From Novosphingobium guangzhouense (lineage in GTDB: Bacteria; Pseudomonadota; Alphaproteobacteria; Sphingomonadales; Sphingomonadaceae), in assembly GCF_002896965.1 (NCBI RefSeq), contig NZ_LYMM01000084.1:124001-188000 (forward strand): a stretch of 64,000 nucleotides of DNA, given 5' to 3'. Shown here piece by piece: positions 10,468 to 20,048 of the stretch. How positions within the stretch are numbered: the first letter of the stretch is position 1; the number at the start of each line of letters is the position of its first letter. The notes below the pieces were generated by a model, which saw nothing but the letters and a program-made list of their open reading frames with translations, did not search any database and was not told the DNA's origin. Position numbers and translations under genes: made by a program.

Positions 10468-12867
10468 ATGAATTCGGTTTCCAAACGTCTGGCCATGGGG
10501 TTTCTGGCCAGTACCACACTGCCGCTTGGGGTGATTGTTCCGCAAGCGGCAGCGGCTCAAGGAGCGCAGGCGCGTTCATTTGACATCGCGGGGCAGCCGC
10601 TTGAAGGAGCCTTGCTGGCGTGGATGCGGCAGGCCGGGATGCAGGTAGGCTATGAGCCGGGCGATGTCGCCGGGCGCACTTCTGCCACAGTATCGGGCAC
10701 CTATTCTGCGCAGGAGGCACTGTCGGTGCTTCTGGCCGGGTCAGGGCTTGGATATCGGCAGACCGGCAGTGGAGCGGTTCGTCTGGTTCGTGCGCCTCAA
10801 GGGGCTGAGGCTTCGCCGGGCGGAACGGTGCTGGGCCCAGTCCGGGTGCAGGGACAGGGTGCACGCAGCGCGAACAGCGATGTCATCGAGACGGCGACAG
10901 GCCCGGTTCCCGGCTATCGCGCTACGCTGAGCGCTACGGCAACCCGCACCGACAGCGTCATCCGCGACGTGCCGCAATCCATCCAGATCGTGCCACGCGT
11001 GGTGATCGAGGATCAGGCGGCGGTACGCCTCACCGACGTCATCCAGAACGTATCGAGCGTTCAGTTGAATGGCACCGCAGGCAATCGTGCCGAGACATAT
11101 AGCATCCGCGGCTTTGTCAGCGCCCGCTATGCGATCAACGGCTTTCCCCTGACCAGTGGCATGGACCGGCCGGAAGCCTTCTTTGACCTTGCCAACGTCG
11201 AGCGCGTCGAGGTGTTGAAAGGCCCGGCTTCGGTGATGGTAGGGCTTAGCGAGCCGGGCGGCGTGATCAACATCGTCACCCGTGCGCCTGCGAAAGAATT
11301 CCACTTCGACGGCAGTTTCCAGGGCGGCAGCTTCGATTTCTATCGCGGCGAAATGTCGGTAACCGGTCCCCTCAATGCGTCAGGCACGCTGGCAGCGCGG
11401 GCGACTGGCGCCATCCAGACAAGCAACGGATTTCGCGATGGGGCCCGTAAGAGCGAGCGTGCCTTTGGCGCTGCCGCCTTGCGCTGGCAACCCGATGGCC
11501 TGACGCAAGTGGATCTGACCGCAGACTACGTCGATCAGAAGGTGCCCTTTGATCGCGGATTGATCGCGGATGACGACGGCAACTACGTTCACGATGCGCG
11601 CACTTATTACGGTGAGAACTGGTCTACCACCGGCGCTGAGAAACTGGTGCTGGGGCTTGCCGCACAGCGGCAGATGAATCCGTGGCTGATGCTGCGCTTC
11701 ACCGGGCGGTACACCGATGCGCTGGTAACCGACAGCAATGCGGTCGACCTGCAGGGGATCGCAGATGGCATGGTGCGCAGGCGCATCACCAACCGAACCG
11801 AGGATTCGAAAGACCTGACAATGCGATTCGAGGCACTGGCGGATGCCTTCACCGGCCCGCTGGAACATCGCATCATGGCAGGTGTCGAGCACAATCGCGG
11901 GGATTTCGCGTTCTGGTCCGCCCGGGCCAACATCTCCTCGATCGACATGGTCGAGCCGATCCATGGCGTAACGCCGACGCCGGTAGCCACGGTCAACAAC
12001 ATCTACGATTACGAAGGCCGCAACTGGGGCTTCTACCTTCAGGACCAGATTGCCCTGGGCGAGAAGTGGAAAGCATTGGCCGGGCTTCGCTATGACCGTG
12101 CCCGTTCATATACGTGGGACAGGCTTGACGAGAGCGAGACACCGACCCACGATAACGCGCTGACCTTCCGCACCGGCCTAGTCTATCAACCCAGTGCGTC
12201 CGTTTCGCTATATGCCAGCTATACGCAAAGCTTCCAGCCACAGCAGGGGCAACTGGTTGATGGCACGCTGCTCGATCCCGAAAAGGGCGAGCAGTACGAA
12301 GCAGGCGTGAAGCTGGATATTCTGGATCGCCTGTCGATTACCGCCGCGGCATTCCAGATTACCAAGCAGAATGTTGCAACGGAGGATCTGGATAATCCCG
12401 ACTTCTCGATCCTGACGGGGGAGCAGCGGGTGCGCGGCCTGGAGATCGACCTGACTGGCGAAATCCTGCCGGGCTGGAATATAATCGCCAATGCCAGCCA
12501 TCTCGATGCTGAAATCACGCGGGACAATACCTTTGCGGTGGGCAATCGCCTGAACGGCGTGCCGGCTTTCAGTGGCCGACTCTGGACGAGTTATGGCTTT
12601 TCGTCGGGGACGATGAAGGGCCTTACACTTGGCGGTGGCATCCGCGTGGTCAGCAAGCGTGAAGTCGATCTCGACAATCGCTTCTCTATCGCCGGGTACG
12701 AAACGTTCGATGCATCCATTCGCTACGCGTTCAATGAACATTGGGAAGTCTCGGTCAATGCAGAGAATCTTGCCGATCGCTTCTTCGTGGAGGCGGTGCA
12801 GGGCGACAACAACCTTTACCCAGGAACGCCGCGCCGCGTGATCGGCACGCTGCGGGCGCGGTATTGA
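10468..12867 (+). CDS. TonB-dependent siderophore transducer with STN signalling domain
   Basis: An outer-membrane receptor-transducer of 799 residues, FecA/FpvA-like. The signal peptide ends near residue 32 (PQAAAAQ). The STN signalling domain covers about 37-108 ('FDIAGQPLEGALLAWMRQAGMQVGYEPGDVAGRTSATVSGTYSAQEALSVLLAGSGLGY'). The TonB box and plug follow ('SVIRDVPQSIQIVPRVVIEDQAAVRLTDVIQNVSSV', 'ERVEVLKGPASVMVGLSEPGGVINIVTRAP'), then a barrel ending '...YPGTPRRVIGTLRARY'. STN domains touch the FecR periplasmic domain, so with the upstream sigma and FecR genes this forms a full surface-signalling loop. A good ribosome site (GGGGGAA) precedes the ATG. The tonB-like gene follows after 4 bp. 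The ligand is unknown, probably a ferric chelate. Confidence 0.9.
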   Translation: MNSVSKRLAMGFLASTTLPLGVIVPQAAAAQGAQARSFDIAGQPLEGALLAWMRQAGMQVGYEPGDVAGRTSATVSGTYSAQEALSVLLAGSGLGYRQTGSGAVRLVRAPQGAEASPGGTVLGPVRVQGQGARSANSDVIETATGPVPGYRATLSATATRTDSVIRDVPQSIQIVPRVVIEDQAAVRLTDVIQNVSSVQLNGTAGNRAETYSIRGFVSARYAINGFPLTSGMDRPEAFFDLANVERVEVLKGPASVMVGLSEPGGVINIVTRAPAKEFHFDGSFQGGSFDFYRGEMSVTGPLNASGTLAARATGAIQTSNGFRDGARKSERAFGAAALRWQPDGLTQVDLTADYVDQKVPFDRGLIADDDGNYVHDARTYYGENWSTTGAEKLVLGLAAQRQMNPWLMLRFTGRYTDALVTDSNAVDLQGIADGMVRRRITNRTEDSKDLTMRFEALADAFTGPLEHRIMAGVEHNRGDFAFWSARANISSIDMVEPIHGVTPTPVATVNNIYDYEGRNWGFYLQDQIALGEKWKALAGLRYDRARSYTWDRLDESETPTHDNALTFRTGLVYQPSASVSLYASYTQSFQPQQGQLVDGTLLDPEKGEQYEAGVKLDILDRLSITAAAFQITKQNVATEDLDNPDFSILTGEQRVRGLEIDLTGEILPGWNIIANASHLDAEITRDNTFAVGNRLNGVPAFSGRLWTSYGFSSGTMKGLTLGGGIRVVSKREVDLDNRFSIAGYETFDASIRYAFNEHWEVSVNAENLADRFFVEAVQGDNNLYPGTPRRVIGTLRARY

Positions 12868-12871
12868 CACT

Positions 12872-13585
12872 ATGTTGATGCGCACGGGGGCGGGAGGGGA
12901 AACAGTCATCGTCGTAAGGGGCTATCGCCCCGAACGGCAGCGCGGTTTCGCGCTGGCATTGACGGCGCTTGTCTTCTGCCTGCCCCCGCTATGCATCGCT
13001 CTGCTGAGTTGGCATACGGTGACGCAAGGTGCCCCTGCAGCGCCGCATGTTGCAACCTTTGACGTGGCGGATCCGGCCCCGCAACACGATGAGCCGGTCC
13101 TGCAGGAACAGGAAGTGTCAGAGAAGTCGCCTCCTGTTCCGCAGGCCGTGCCCGAGTCCACGCCACGTCCGCTTGTCGCGCTGCAAAGTCCGGTCTCCCC
13201 GAAGCCCGCACCGTCGCAATTGCCCAAGGTTGCCGCAGCGGTCCTTCCTGAAAGCGCTCCGCCGCCGGCACAGAAGCCACGTCCGGGCGGCAGAAGTGAA
13301 GCTCCCGAAACCTGGCATGCGCGGGTCCTGGCTCGGCTCAACGCCAGCAAGATTTACCCCTCTTCGGCACGCGCACGCAGGCAGCAAGGCGCGGTGTGGG
13401 TGAGCTTCACCGTCAACCGCCAGGGGCAGGTCCTGAGCGTGACCCTGAAAGAGTCTTCCGGCTTTGCATTACTTGACCGTGAGGCACTGGCGCTGCCTAA
13501 GCGGACATCCCCATTGCCGGCGCCGCCCGACGATGTGGTCGGCCGCGAAATCGAACTAACCGTGCCTGTCGAGTTCTATTTTTAA
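12872..13585 (+). CDS. tonB: TonB family energy transducer
   Basis: A 237-residue protein built like TonB. A short cytoplasmic tail is followed by one membrane helix near residues 25-48 ('ALALTALVFCLPPLCIALLSWHTV'). A Pro/Glu-rich periplasmic spacer covers about 60-145. The TonB C-terminal domain is 'ARVLARLNASKIYPSSARARRQQGAVWVSFTVNRQGQVLSVTLKESSGFALLDREAL...PFEFYF-like end'. It lies 4 bp after the receptor and so is probably dedicated to it. No exbB or exbD lies nearby, so it must share the cell's general motor complex. Alternative ATG at codon 3. Confidence 0.88.
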   Translation: MLMRTGAGGETVIVVRGYRPERQRGFALALTALVFCLPPLCIALLSWHTVTQGAPAAPHVATFDVADPAPQHDEPVLQEQEVSEKSPPVPQAVPESTPRPLVALQSPVSPKPAPSQLPKVAAAVLPESAPPPAQKPRPGGRSEAPETWHARVLARLNASKIYPSSARARRQQGAVWVSFTVNRQGQVLSVTLKESSGFALLDREALALPKRTSPLPAPPDDVVGREIELTVPVEFYF

Positions 13586-13752
13586 GCCATCAGACGCGGT
13601 CGTCCGCGGATTGCTTCGCATTCGACGTCCCACTTCGGTGCGCAATCGCATTTAAGGGATGTGCCATATCGGGCCAGCCAGCGCGCGTCCGAGGCATCTT
13701 TGGGGCTCCGGGCGCAATCCGCACCCATCTCATCCGAACTTACATAAAATGT

Positions 13753-13764
13753 TTGTACGGACAA
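13753..13764 (+). promoter_or_regulatory. Candidate GntR operator upstream of the porin
   Basis: TTGTACGGACAA is a 12-bp near-palindrome, one of four copies in this cluster (consensus WTGTMCGGACMA). It lies 78 bp before the porin start, where the promoter should be. The TTGT...ACAA arms resemble HutC-subfamily GntR sites. Confidence 0.6.
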
Positions 13765-13842
13765 TTTACAATCTGTCTCACATCGGCAATGACGGCCCCT
13801 CTCAGCCCGCACAGACGGGCGAACTCGACAGAGGATGATTTG

Positions 13843-15375
13843 ATGCGGGTACGTCATGCCATTTTAATTTCCAGCGTCTTTCTATCGGTAGCGCCACAAT
13901 ATGCCTTGGCGCAGTCGGCGCCGGAGGCTGACACGACATATCGGACCCTGGTGGCATTGATCGACGAGATGGTTGCCAACAAACTCATCACTAGGGAAAA
14001 GGCAGATGCCCTGCTGGCTAGCGCAAAGGCCAAGGCAGGGGAGCCGGTGACGGCACCAGTGCCATCGACGCGCTCCACCCCCGGTCAACTCGCAGCGCAG
14101 TCCGGCACGCCGCCGCCGCCCGCGCGGAATAATACGGCTTCAGAGGCCAAGGTTGCGGCGGTAGAGGCCGGTAACGCACAAGTCCAGGACGGCGCCGGGG
14201 GCGTCAACATCCCGGCCGACCTCAATGTCGACTGGAGTCGCGGTGCACCGGTCTTCTCCAGCAAGGACGGCAACTTCACCTTCAAGCCGCGCGGGCGCAT
14301 CCTGGCCGATATTTCTTCCACCAGTGGATCTGACTACGACAGGCGTAACATCACCGTCTCGACCCTGCGCCAGTTCCGCTTTGGCGGCGTTGGCACGGTG
14401 GGCGACCACCTGTTCTACCAGTTCGAGGCGGATTTCCGTCGTAACTCAGTGGAAGTCGTGAACACATTTCTGGGCTATAAGACCAAGTTCGGAAAGGTTA
14501 ATGCCGACATCCGCGCGGGTAATCTCATTACGGATCGCGGCATCGACATCGGCACCGCGGCTACGGCGAACCCTTTCATCACAACCAACATTAACACGAT
14601 CGCACTGGCGACCCAGGGTGGGCGGGCCTACCTTATGGGGATCGCCGCAAGGGCAGGGCAGAAGAATTGGCACTGGAGCGTTGCGGTTCACGGCGATGCG
14701 CTGGATTCGGACTTCACCCGCAACGACCACCGCATGTTCCTCAGCCGCGCGCACTGGAATCCCGTCCTGACCGACAAGGCCATCGTCCATGTCGGCGGCT
14801 GGGCTTATTCCGAGCACATTCCCGCCGCAACGGCATCCGTGTCGGTCAACCAGTTCATCTCGGGCGCGCTCAACAACAGCGTACAGGTGAATGTCGCGAC
14901 GCTCAACGGCGCTACTGGATCTAAAGCGTTCGGTGTCGAGTTTGGCGGCGTATATGGCCCGGTCTACGCCTTCTCCGAATATGGCGAGCGCCACGTCAAA
15001 GGCGGTCCGGCGGCTGCTTTCGACACGGCGAAGTTCAAGACACTTTCCGTGAATGGTGGCTTCTGGCTGACGGGGGAGAAGCCTACCTACACTTCGGTCA
15101 GCGGCACCTACGTAGCACCCAAGGTGCTTAACCCGATCACCGAAGGCGGATCGGGCGGCATCGAACTGGTTGCTCGCTACGAGCATCAGGACAGTTCCGG
15201 CGCACCGCTGGGCGGCACCGGATGGGCCGCAACCGCAGGCGTAAACTGGTATCTCACCAACTACTTTCGCCTGATGCTCGACGGCATCCACTGGGAAACC
15301 AACAACCTTACCGGATCGTACCTCGGCAAGGATTCCGGCAACACGATCGCCGCACGCGCCGAAGTCGCTTTTTAA
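13843..15375 (+). CDS. Outer-membrane porin, OprO/OprP-like
   Basis: A 510-residue porin. The signal peptide is 'MRVRHAILISSVFLSVAPQYALA-Q'. A short helical or coiled segment follows ('TTYRTLVALIDEMVANKLITREKADALLASAKAKAG'), then a Pro/Ala/Thr-rich linker. The barrel begins near residue 135 ('GNFTFKPRGRILADISSTSGSDYDRRNITVSTLRQFRFGGVGTVGDHLFYQFEADF') and closes with a terminal Phe (AARAEVAF). These are features of the Porin_O_P (phosphate-selective) family; many members carry organic acids instead. The frame is open from 13753, but the signal peptide and a GAGG ribosome site fix the ATG at 13843. Its place at the head of a dicarboxylate-type catabolic cluster suggests it admits that substrate across the outer membrane. 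Confidence 0.85.
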   Translation: MRVRHAILISSVFLSVAPQYALAQSAPEADTTYRTLVALIDEMVANKLITREKADALLASAKAKAGEPVTAPVPSTRSTPGQLAAQSGTPPPPARNNTASEAKVAAVEAGNAQVQDGAGGVNIPADLNVDWSRGAPVFSSKDGNFTFKPRGRILADISSTSGSDYDRRNITVSTLRQFRFGGVGTVGDHLFYQFEADFRRNSVEVVNTFLGYKTKFGKVNADIRAGNLITDRGIDIGTAATANPFITTNINTIALATQGGRAYLMGIAARAGQKNWHWSVAVHGDALDSDFTRNDHRMFLSRAHWNPVLTDKAIVHVGGWAYSEHIPAATASVSVNQFISGALNNSVQVNVATLNGATGSKAFGVEFGGVYGPVYAFSEYGERHVKGGPAAAFDTAKFKTLSVNGGFWLTGEKPTYTSVSGTYVAPKVLNPITEGGSGGIELVARYEHQDSSGAPLGGTGWAATAGVNWYLTNYFRLMLDGIHWETNNLTGSYLGKDSGNTIAARAEVAF

Positions 15376-15410
15376 CGTTCAGACGCTTGCGCCAAGGCAT
15401 GTCTGTGATA

Positions 15411-15422
15411 ATGTCCGGACAA
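15411..15422 (+). promoter_or_regulatory. Candidate GntR operator upstream of the MaoC gene
   Basis: ATGTCCGGACAA holds the perfect 10-bp palindrome TGTCCGGACA. It lies 22 bp before the MaoC start codon and 35 bp after the porin stop, so the enzyme operon may have its own regulated promoter. Confidence 0.6.
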
Positions 15423-15444
15423 ACATACAAGGAGAGTCGATAAC

Positions 15445-15972
15445 ATGACCTTGACCGCGCAGAAGGTCGGTGAGAACCGATACCGCGCCAGCTATGGCCG
15501 CTATCTGGAAGATTTCACTGTCGGCGACATCTACGAGCATCGCCCCGGTCGAACGATCACTGATGCAGACAACATCCAGTTCTCGTTGATGACGATGAAC
15601 TACCATCCGATGCATTGCGACGCGCATTTCGCGAAGGAGAGCGAATTCGGTAAGTTGCTGGTCAACAGCGGCCTGACCCTGGCGATTGTGCTGGGCATGA
15701 CGGTCAATGACGTCAGCGGCAAGTCGCCCGCCAACCTGGGCTGGACCGACATCAAGCTGACCCATCCGGTCTTCGCCGGGGATACTCTCTACGCCGAATC
15801 CGAAGTGCTGAACGTGCGCGATTCCGCATCCCGTCCCACGCAGGGTATCGTCACCACGCGCACGCGTGGTTTCAATCAGGACGGTAAAATGGTGATGGAG
15901 TTCACCCGCAACTCCCTGATTTACAAGCGCGGCTACGCGCCGGGTGACGTTCAGTCAGCAGCGGGCGCGTAA
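15445..15972 (+). CDS. MaoC-type enoyl-CoA hydratase (C5-dicarboxyl-CoA hydratase candidate)
   Basis: A 175-residue hot-dog-fold hydratase. The helix carrying the active site reads 'LMTMNYHPMHCDAHFAKESEFGKLLVNSGLTLAIVLG', the hydratase-2 arrangement of a catalytic Asp/His pair. The late motif 'NLGWTDIKLTHPVFAGDTLYAESEVL' is standard for the family. This wording is closest to MaoC proteins encoded beside CitE-type lyases. In that role it would hydrate itaconyl-CoA or mesaconyl-CoA to citramalyl-CoA or beta-methylmalyl-CoA. AAGGAGAG precedes the ATG. It is the first gene of the run MaoC-MFS-MmgE-ACAD-CoA-transferase. Family assignment is firm; substrate is inferred. Confidence 0.85.
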   Translation: MTLTAQKVGENRYRASYGRYLEDFTVGDIYEHRPGRTITDADNIQFSLMTMNYHPMHCDAHFAKESEFGKLLVNSGLTLAIVLGMTVNDVSGKSPANLGWTDIKLTHPVFAGDTLYAESEVLNVRDSASRPTQGIVTTRTRGFNQDGKMVMEFTRNSLIYKRGYAPGDVQSAAGA

Positions 15973-16060
15973 TTCCAGCAGGCGACGAGATAGCGCCGGT
16001 CGCCGTCCGAACGACCTCTACAAGAGGCGGGAGGCGCCCGGTGGTAAGGAGAGGATTAAC

Positions 16061-17455
16061 GTGACTTTGATGCCAAGAACCGTTCATGCAGGGGCCAGGC
16101 TTGATCGCTTGCCGGTCTCGCGTTTCCATTGGCGTATCCTTGGCCTAATCAGTGCCGGTGCGTTCCTTGATGCTTTCGACGTCTATCTTGCAGGCGGCGT
16201 GATGGCCGCAGTGAAGTCCGAAGGTTTCGGGACCTTGCCGCAAGCCGCAGCGTTCATGTCCATGACGTTCCTTGGAATGCTGCTGGGCGCCGCGATGGCT
16301 GGCTACGTGGGTGATCGGTTCGGGCGTCGCTATTCCTATCAGTTCAACCTCGCGCTCTTCGGGTTCGCATCCATCGCGGCGGTTTTCTCTCCTTCGATGA
16401 CATTCTTGATCGTCTGCCGCTTCATAATGGGCCTAGGTCTAGGGGCGGAACTGGTCGTCGCGGCAGGCACGTTGGGTGAATTCATTCCGCCCAGCCATCG
16501 TGGCCGTTGGGGCGCGATTCTGGGCGCGATCATCGGTTCGGGCCTGCTGATCGCAACTTCGATCGGCTATCTTGTCATCCCCAATCTGGGCTGGCGATAC
16601 ATGTTCGCAATCGCCGGAGCGGGTGCCATCGGCATCTGGGTCCTGCGCAAGAACATGCCGGAATCCCCGCGCTGGCTGGAATCGATCGGCCGCGCCGAGG
16701 AGGCCGAGGCAGTCCTGAAGGAGATTGAGGCAGAGATCGCAGCCGAAAAAGGACCGCTTGCTCCTTACCCGAAGACTGCAAGCGCCGCTCCGGCCCATGC
16801 GCCGCTGTCGCGCCTTTTCGCATCGGACATGCGCGGACGGCTTGCTGCCGCCACGCTCACGGCGATTGCCGCCAACGTCTCGGTCTATGGCTTCGTTGCA
16901 TGGCTGCCCACTTTCCTGGTCAGCAAGGGGCAGACGATGGTGCAGTCGCTGGGCTTCACCACGCTGATGTCGTTTGGCAGCATCGCCGGTTCGCTGGTGG
17001 CTGTGGCCATCGCCGACAAGGTCTCGCGCCGTGCTTCGCTGATTATTGCGGGGCTTCTCATCATCCTGTTCGGGGCGATCTACCCCAACGTCGAGGGCAC
17101 CGTGCCGCTTGCGATCGCCGGCTTCCTGCTGGTGAGCAGCATCTACATGCTGACCGCCATCGGCCTGTTCCTCTACGTGCCCGAGATGTTTCCCACAGCC
17201 TATCGCCTGCGGGGCACCGGTTTTGCGGGAATGTGTGCCCGCGCGGGTTCGATGCTGACGCCGTTCATGACCGTTTGGCTGTTCGAGCACTTCGGTCTTG
17301 AGGGTGTTCTCATGATGGTTGGTACGGTTCTGGCACTGATGATGATCGCCGTGGTGGCCGTTCGGGTCGAAGGACGCGGTGCCTCGCTTGACGAGATAGC
17401 GCAGGACCCGAGCGCAACTTCGGAAAAGCACGCTGTCGGCTTTGCGGGAGAGTGA
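16061..17455 (+). CDS. MFS transporter (organic acid uptake candidate)
   Basis: A 464-residue transporter of the major facilitator superfamily with 12 predicted membrane helices. The signature between helices 2 and 3 is 'GAAMAGYVGDRFGRRYSYQFN', the helix 4 motif is 'FIMGLGLGAELVVAAGTLGEFIPPSHRGRWGAIL', and the second repeat has 'AIADKVSRRASL'. It falls in the sugar-porter/aromatic-acid (SP/AAHS) group that imports organic acids by H+ symport. The open frame extends to 15944, but a GTG at 16061 has GGAGAGG 6 nt upstream and gives a sensible cytoplasmic N-terminus. Embedded in the catabolic operon, it probably imports the pathway's substrate. Confidence 0.82.
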   Translation: MTLMPRTVHAGARLDRLPVSRFHWRILGLISAGAFLDAFDVYLAGGVMAAVKSEGFGTLPQAAAFMSMTFLGMLLGAAMAGYVGDRFGRRYSYQFNLALFGFASIAAVFSPSMTFLIVCRFIMGLGLGAELVVAAGTLGEFIPPSHRGRWGAILGAIIGSGLLIATSIGYLVIPNLGWRYMFAIAGAGAIGIWVLRKNMPESPRWLESIGRAEEAEAVLKEIEAEIAAEKGPLAPYPKTASAAPAHAPLSRLFASDMRGRLAAATLTAIAANVSVYGFVAWLPTFLVSKGQTMVQSLGFTTLMSFGSIAGSLVAVAIADKVSRRASLIIAGLLIILFGAIYPNVEGTVPLAIAGFLLVSSIYMLTAIGLFLYVPEMFPTAYRLRGTGFAGMCARAGSMLTPFMTVWLFEHFGLEGVLMMVGTVLALMMIAVVAVRVEGRGASLDEIAQDPSATSEKHAVGFAGE

Positions 17456-17457
17456 AC

Positions 17458-18873
17458 ATGATTGCCCGGAATTACGCCGATTTCGCTAGCCGTCTGACGC
17501 TTGACGCCGTGCCGGAGCGGGTACGCGAGCGCGCCTGCCACCTGATGCTGGATTCGATCGGCACCGGCATCGCGGCTCTTGGCGAAACCTGGGAACAACG
17601 CGCCTTTGCAGCTGCGCAGGATCTCGGGAAGGGGCGCTCGGCCGTCCTTGGCCATGGACGGTCGTTGGCTCCGCGCGAGGCGGCGCTGGTCAACGGGTTG
17701 CTGATGCATGGCCTGGATTACGACGACACGCATTCGCGCGGCATCATCCACGCGACGGTAAGTAGCCTTCCCGCTGCCCTTGCTGCCGCCGACCATGCCG
17801 CCGCCGACCATGCCGGAGCGAGCGGCGCCGATCTGCTGCGTGCCTACATCGTGGCCATGGAGGTTTCCACCCGAGTTGCCACCGTTGCAGCCGGCGGCTT
17901 CCACCGTCACGGCTTCCATCCAACGAGCCTGTGCGGTGCCTTCGGGGCGACAGTGGGCGCGGGGCTTCTGATGGGGCTTGATGCGCAGCAGATCGGCATG
18001 GCCCAGGGGATTGTCCTGTCGATGACGGGCGGCAGCCTCGAATTCCTGGAGGATGGCGCCTGGACCAAGCGTCTGCATCCCGGCTGGGCAGCCAGTTCCG
18101 CGCTGACCGCCGCGACGATGGCCAAGCACGGGTTCGTCGGCCCCAAAGCAGCTTATGAAGGACGCTTCGGGCTCTATTCGCTCTATCTGCGCGATGGTGC
18201 GCCTGCCGGTCTGGCGGATGCCTGTACGGGCCTTGGTGAAAATTGGGAGATCGAAAGCGTCTCGGTCAAGCCGCTGCCGGCCTGCCACATGACTCACGCC
18301 TCTGGCGATGCGGCCGCTGCGATCTGCGCCGAGCATGGCTTGGCGGCCGGCGATATTGCCCGCGTCACGGTACTGGTCCCTGAAGCGGTGATCCCCATAG
18401 TGTGCGAGCCCGCCGCGCCCAAGAAGGTGCCAGCAACCAGTTACGATGCGCAGTTTTCGATCCCCTATGTCGTGGCGACAGGGCTGCTCAGGGGCCGCTT
18501 CACGCTCGACGAACTGGATGGCGCGGCTCTGGCCGATCCGGAGGTGCTCAGACTGGCGCAGAAGGTGGAGTACGCAGCCGACCCCGACACAGACTATCCG
18601 GTGCACTTCACTGGCGAAGTGATCGTCGAGACGACAGGCGGCCGTCGCATCACGAAACGCGAGGCGGTCAACCGGGGCGCGGCCGACCGCCCGCTTTCCA
18701 ATGCCGAAATCCGCGCCAAGTACCACGACAACGCAGCCCGCTGCGTGACGGCTGCGCAGGCCGACGCGATCGCCGATGCCGTGCTGGACATTGCCAACCA
18801 TCCCGCAGCGCGCCTGAGCGATTTGCTCGCCGCTGCCGCCCCCGTTGAAATTCTGGAAGGAACCCCCGCGTGA
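17458..18873 (+). CDS. MmgE/PrpD family protein
   Basis: A 471-residue member of the MmgE/PrpD family (2-methylcitrate dehydratase, cis-aconitate decarboxylase, iminodisuccinate epimerase). Typical segments are 'LMLDSIGTGIAALGE', 'AALVNGLLMHGLDYDDTHSRGIIHATVSSLPAALAAADH', 'GFHPTSLCGAFGATVGAGLLMGLD', 'RLHPGWAASSALTAATMAKHGFVGPKAAYEGRFG' and 'KPLPACHMTHASGDAA'. The exact reaction is unknown; in a C5-dicarboxylate setting it could isomerise, hydrate or decarboxylate the substrate. A GTG at 17452 overlaps the MFS stop, but GGGAG is better spaced to the ATG at 17458. Its end overlaps the acyl-CoA dehydrogenase start. A P. aeruginosa itaconate locus has a family member in the same position. Confidence 0.82.
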   Translation: MIARNYADFASRLTLDAVPERVRERACHLMLDSIGTGIAALGETWEQRAFAAAQDLGKGRSAVLGHGRSLAPREAALVNGLLMHGLDYDDTHSRGIIHATVSSLPAALAAADHAAADHAGASGADLLRAYIVAMEVSTRVATVAAGGFHRHGFHPTSLCGAFGATVGAGLLMGLDAQQIGMAQGIVLSMTGGSLEFLEDGAWTKRLHPGWAASSALTAATMAKHGFVGPKAAYEGRFGLYSLYLRDGAPAGLADACTGLGENWEIESVSVKPLPACHMTHASGDAAAAICAEHGLAAGDIARVTVLVPEAVIPIVCEPAAPKKVPATSYDAQFSIPYVVATGLLRGRFTLDELDGAALADPEVLRLAQKVEYAADPDTDYPVHFTGEVIVETTGGRRITKREAVNRGAADRPLSNAEIRAKYHDNAARCVTAAQADAIADAVLDIANHPAARLSDLLAAAAPVEILEGTPA

Positions 18874-20048
18874 ACATGGAAAGCCCGATCACCAGCCAGG
18901 GCGCCACGCCCGAAGAGGAACAGATGATCCTCGACACTGTCGAGAAGTTCCTTGAGGCTGAAGTGAAGCCCCACGTCCACCAGTTGGACCACGATGACGA
19001 ATATCCGCAGGCCATCGTCGACAAGATGAAGGAGCTGGGCTTCTTCGGCCTGATGATCGATCCGGAGTTCGGCGGCTTCGGCATTTCGACGCTGACCTAT
19101 GCGCGCATCATCGAGAAGATTTCCGCGGTGTGGATGTCCGTTTCGGGCATCATCAATTCGCACATGATCATGGCGATGACCGTCCAGCGTTGCGGCACCG
19201 AGGAGCAGAAGGCGCATTACCTCCCGAAATTCGCGACGGGCGAGCTGCGCGGCGGCATTGGTCTGACTGAGCCGGATGCGGGCACCGACCTGCAGAACAT
19301 CCGCACCGTCGCCAGGCGTGAGGGTGACGAATACGTCGTCAACGGCAACAAGATGTGGATCACGAACTCTGGTTCGGGCAACTGCATCCTTCTGTTGGTC
19401 AAGACCGACCCGACAGCAGAGCCGCGCCACAAGGGCATGAGCCTGCTGATCGCCGAAAAGGGGCCCGGCTTCGTCGTCTCCAAGAAGCTGGAGAAGCTGG
19501 GTTACAAGGGGATCGACAGCTGCGCGCTGGCCTTCGAGGATTACCGTGTGCCGGTGGAGCGCCTTGTCGGCGGTGTCGAGGGCAAGGGCCTGAAGCAAGT
19601 GCTGGGCGGTCTCGAGCTGGGTCGCATCAACGTGGCCGCGCGCGGCCTTGGCATCGCGCAGGCGGCTCTCGAAGAATCCGTCGCCTACGCGCAGACCCGC
19701 AAGACCTTCGGCAAGCCGATCTGCGAACATCAGGCGATCCAGCTCAAGCTGGGCGAGATGGCCACCCGCGTCACCGCTGCGCGACTGCTGACCGAGAATG
19801 CGGCAATGGCCTATGACCGTGGCGAGCGCTGCGACATGGAAGCGGGCATGGCCAAGTACTTCGCCACCGAAGCTGGCCTTGAGAACGCAACCGAGGCGAT
19901 GCGCATCTTCGGCGGCTATGGCTATTCCAAGGAATATCCCATCGAGCGCCTCTACCGCGATGCCCCCCTGCTGACCATCGGTGAGGGCACCAACGAGTTG
20001 CAGCGGATCATCATCGCCAAGCAGATCATCGCAAGGAACCCGGCATGA
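18870..20048 (+). CDS. Acyl-CoA dehydrogenase
   Basis: A 392-residue FAD enzyme of the acyl-CoA dehydrogenase family that introduces an alpha,beta double bond into a CoA thioester. The N-terminal helical domain runs to about 115. The FAD-binding segment 'GGIGLTEPDAGTDLQNIRTVA' and 'VNGNKMWITNSGSGN' form the middle domain. The C-terminal domain carries 'RKTFGKPICEHQAIQLKLGEM', 'MRIFGGYGYSKEYPIERLYRDA' and 'GEGTNELQR', whose second residue is the usual catalytic Glu position. The GTG start overlaps the MmgE stop (GTGA) and has GGAAGGAA 7 nt upstream; ATG 18876 is the alternative. In this cluster, oxidation of a methylsuccinyl-type CoA to mesaconyl- or itaconyl-CoA is a reasonable guess. Confidence 0.88.
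   Translation: MNMESPITSQGATPEEEQMILDTVEKFLEAEVKPHVHQLDHDDEYPQAIVDKMKELGFFGLMIDPEFGGFGISTLTYARIIEKISAVWMSVSGIINSHMIMAMTVQRCGTEEQKAHYLPKFATGELRGGIGLTEPDAGTDLQNIRTVARREGDEYVVNGNKMWITNSGSGNCILLLVKTDPTAEPRHKGMSLLIAEKGPGFVVSKKLEKLGYKGIDSCALAFEDYRVPVERLVGGVEGKGLKQVLGGLELGRINVAARGLGIAQAALEESVAYAQTRKTFGKPICEHQAIQLKLGEMATRVTAARLLTENAAMAYDRGERCDMEAGMAKYFATEAGLENATEAMRIFGGYGYSKEYPIERLYRDAPLLTIGEGTNELQRIIIAKQIIARNPA

Noticed and set aside
17200..18801. A 533-codon minus-strand frame over MFS and MmgE genes
   Set aside because: Spans two real genes on the other strand and has no recognisable motif.
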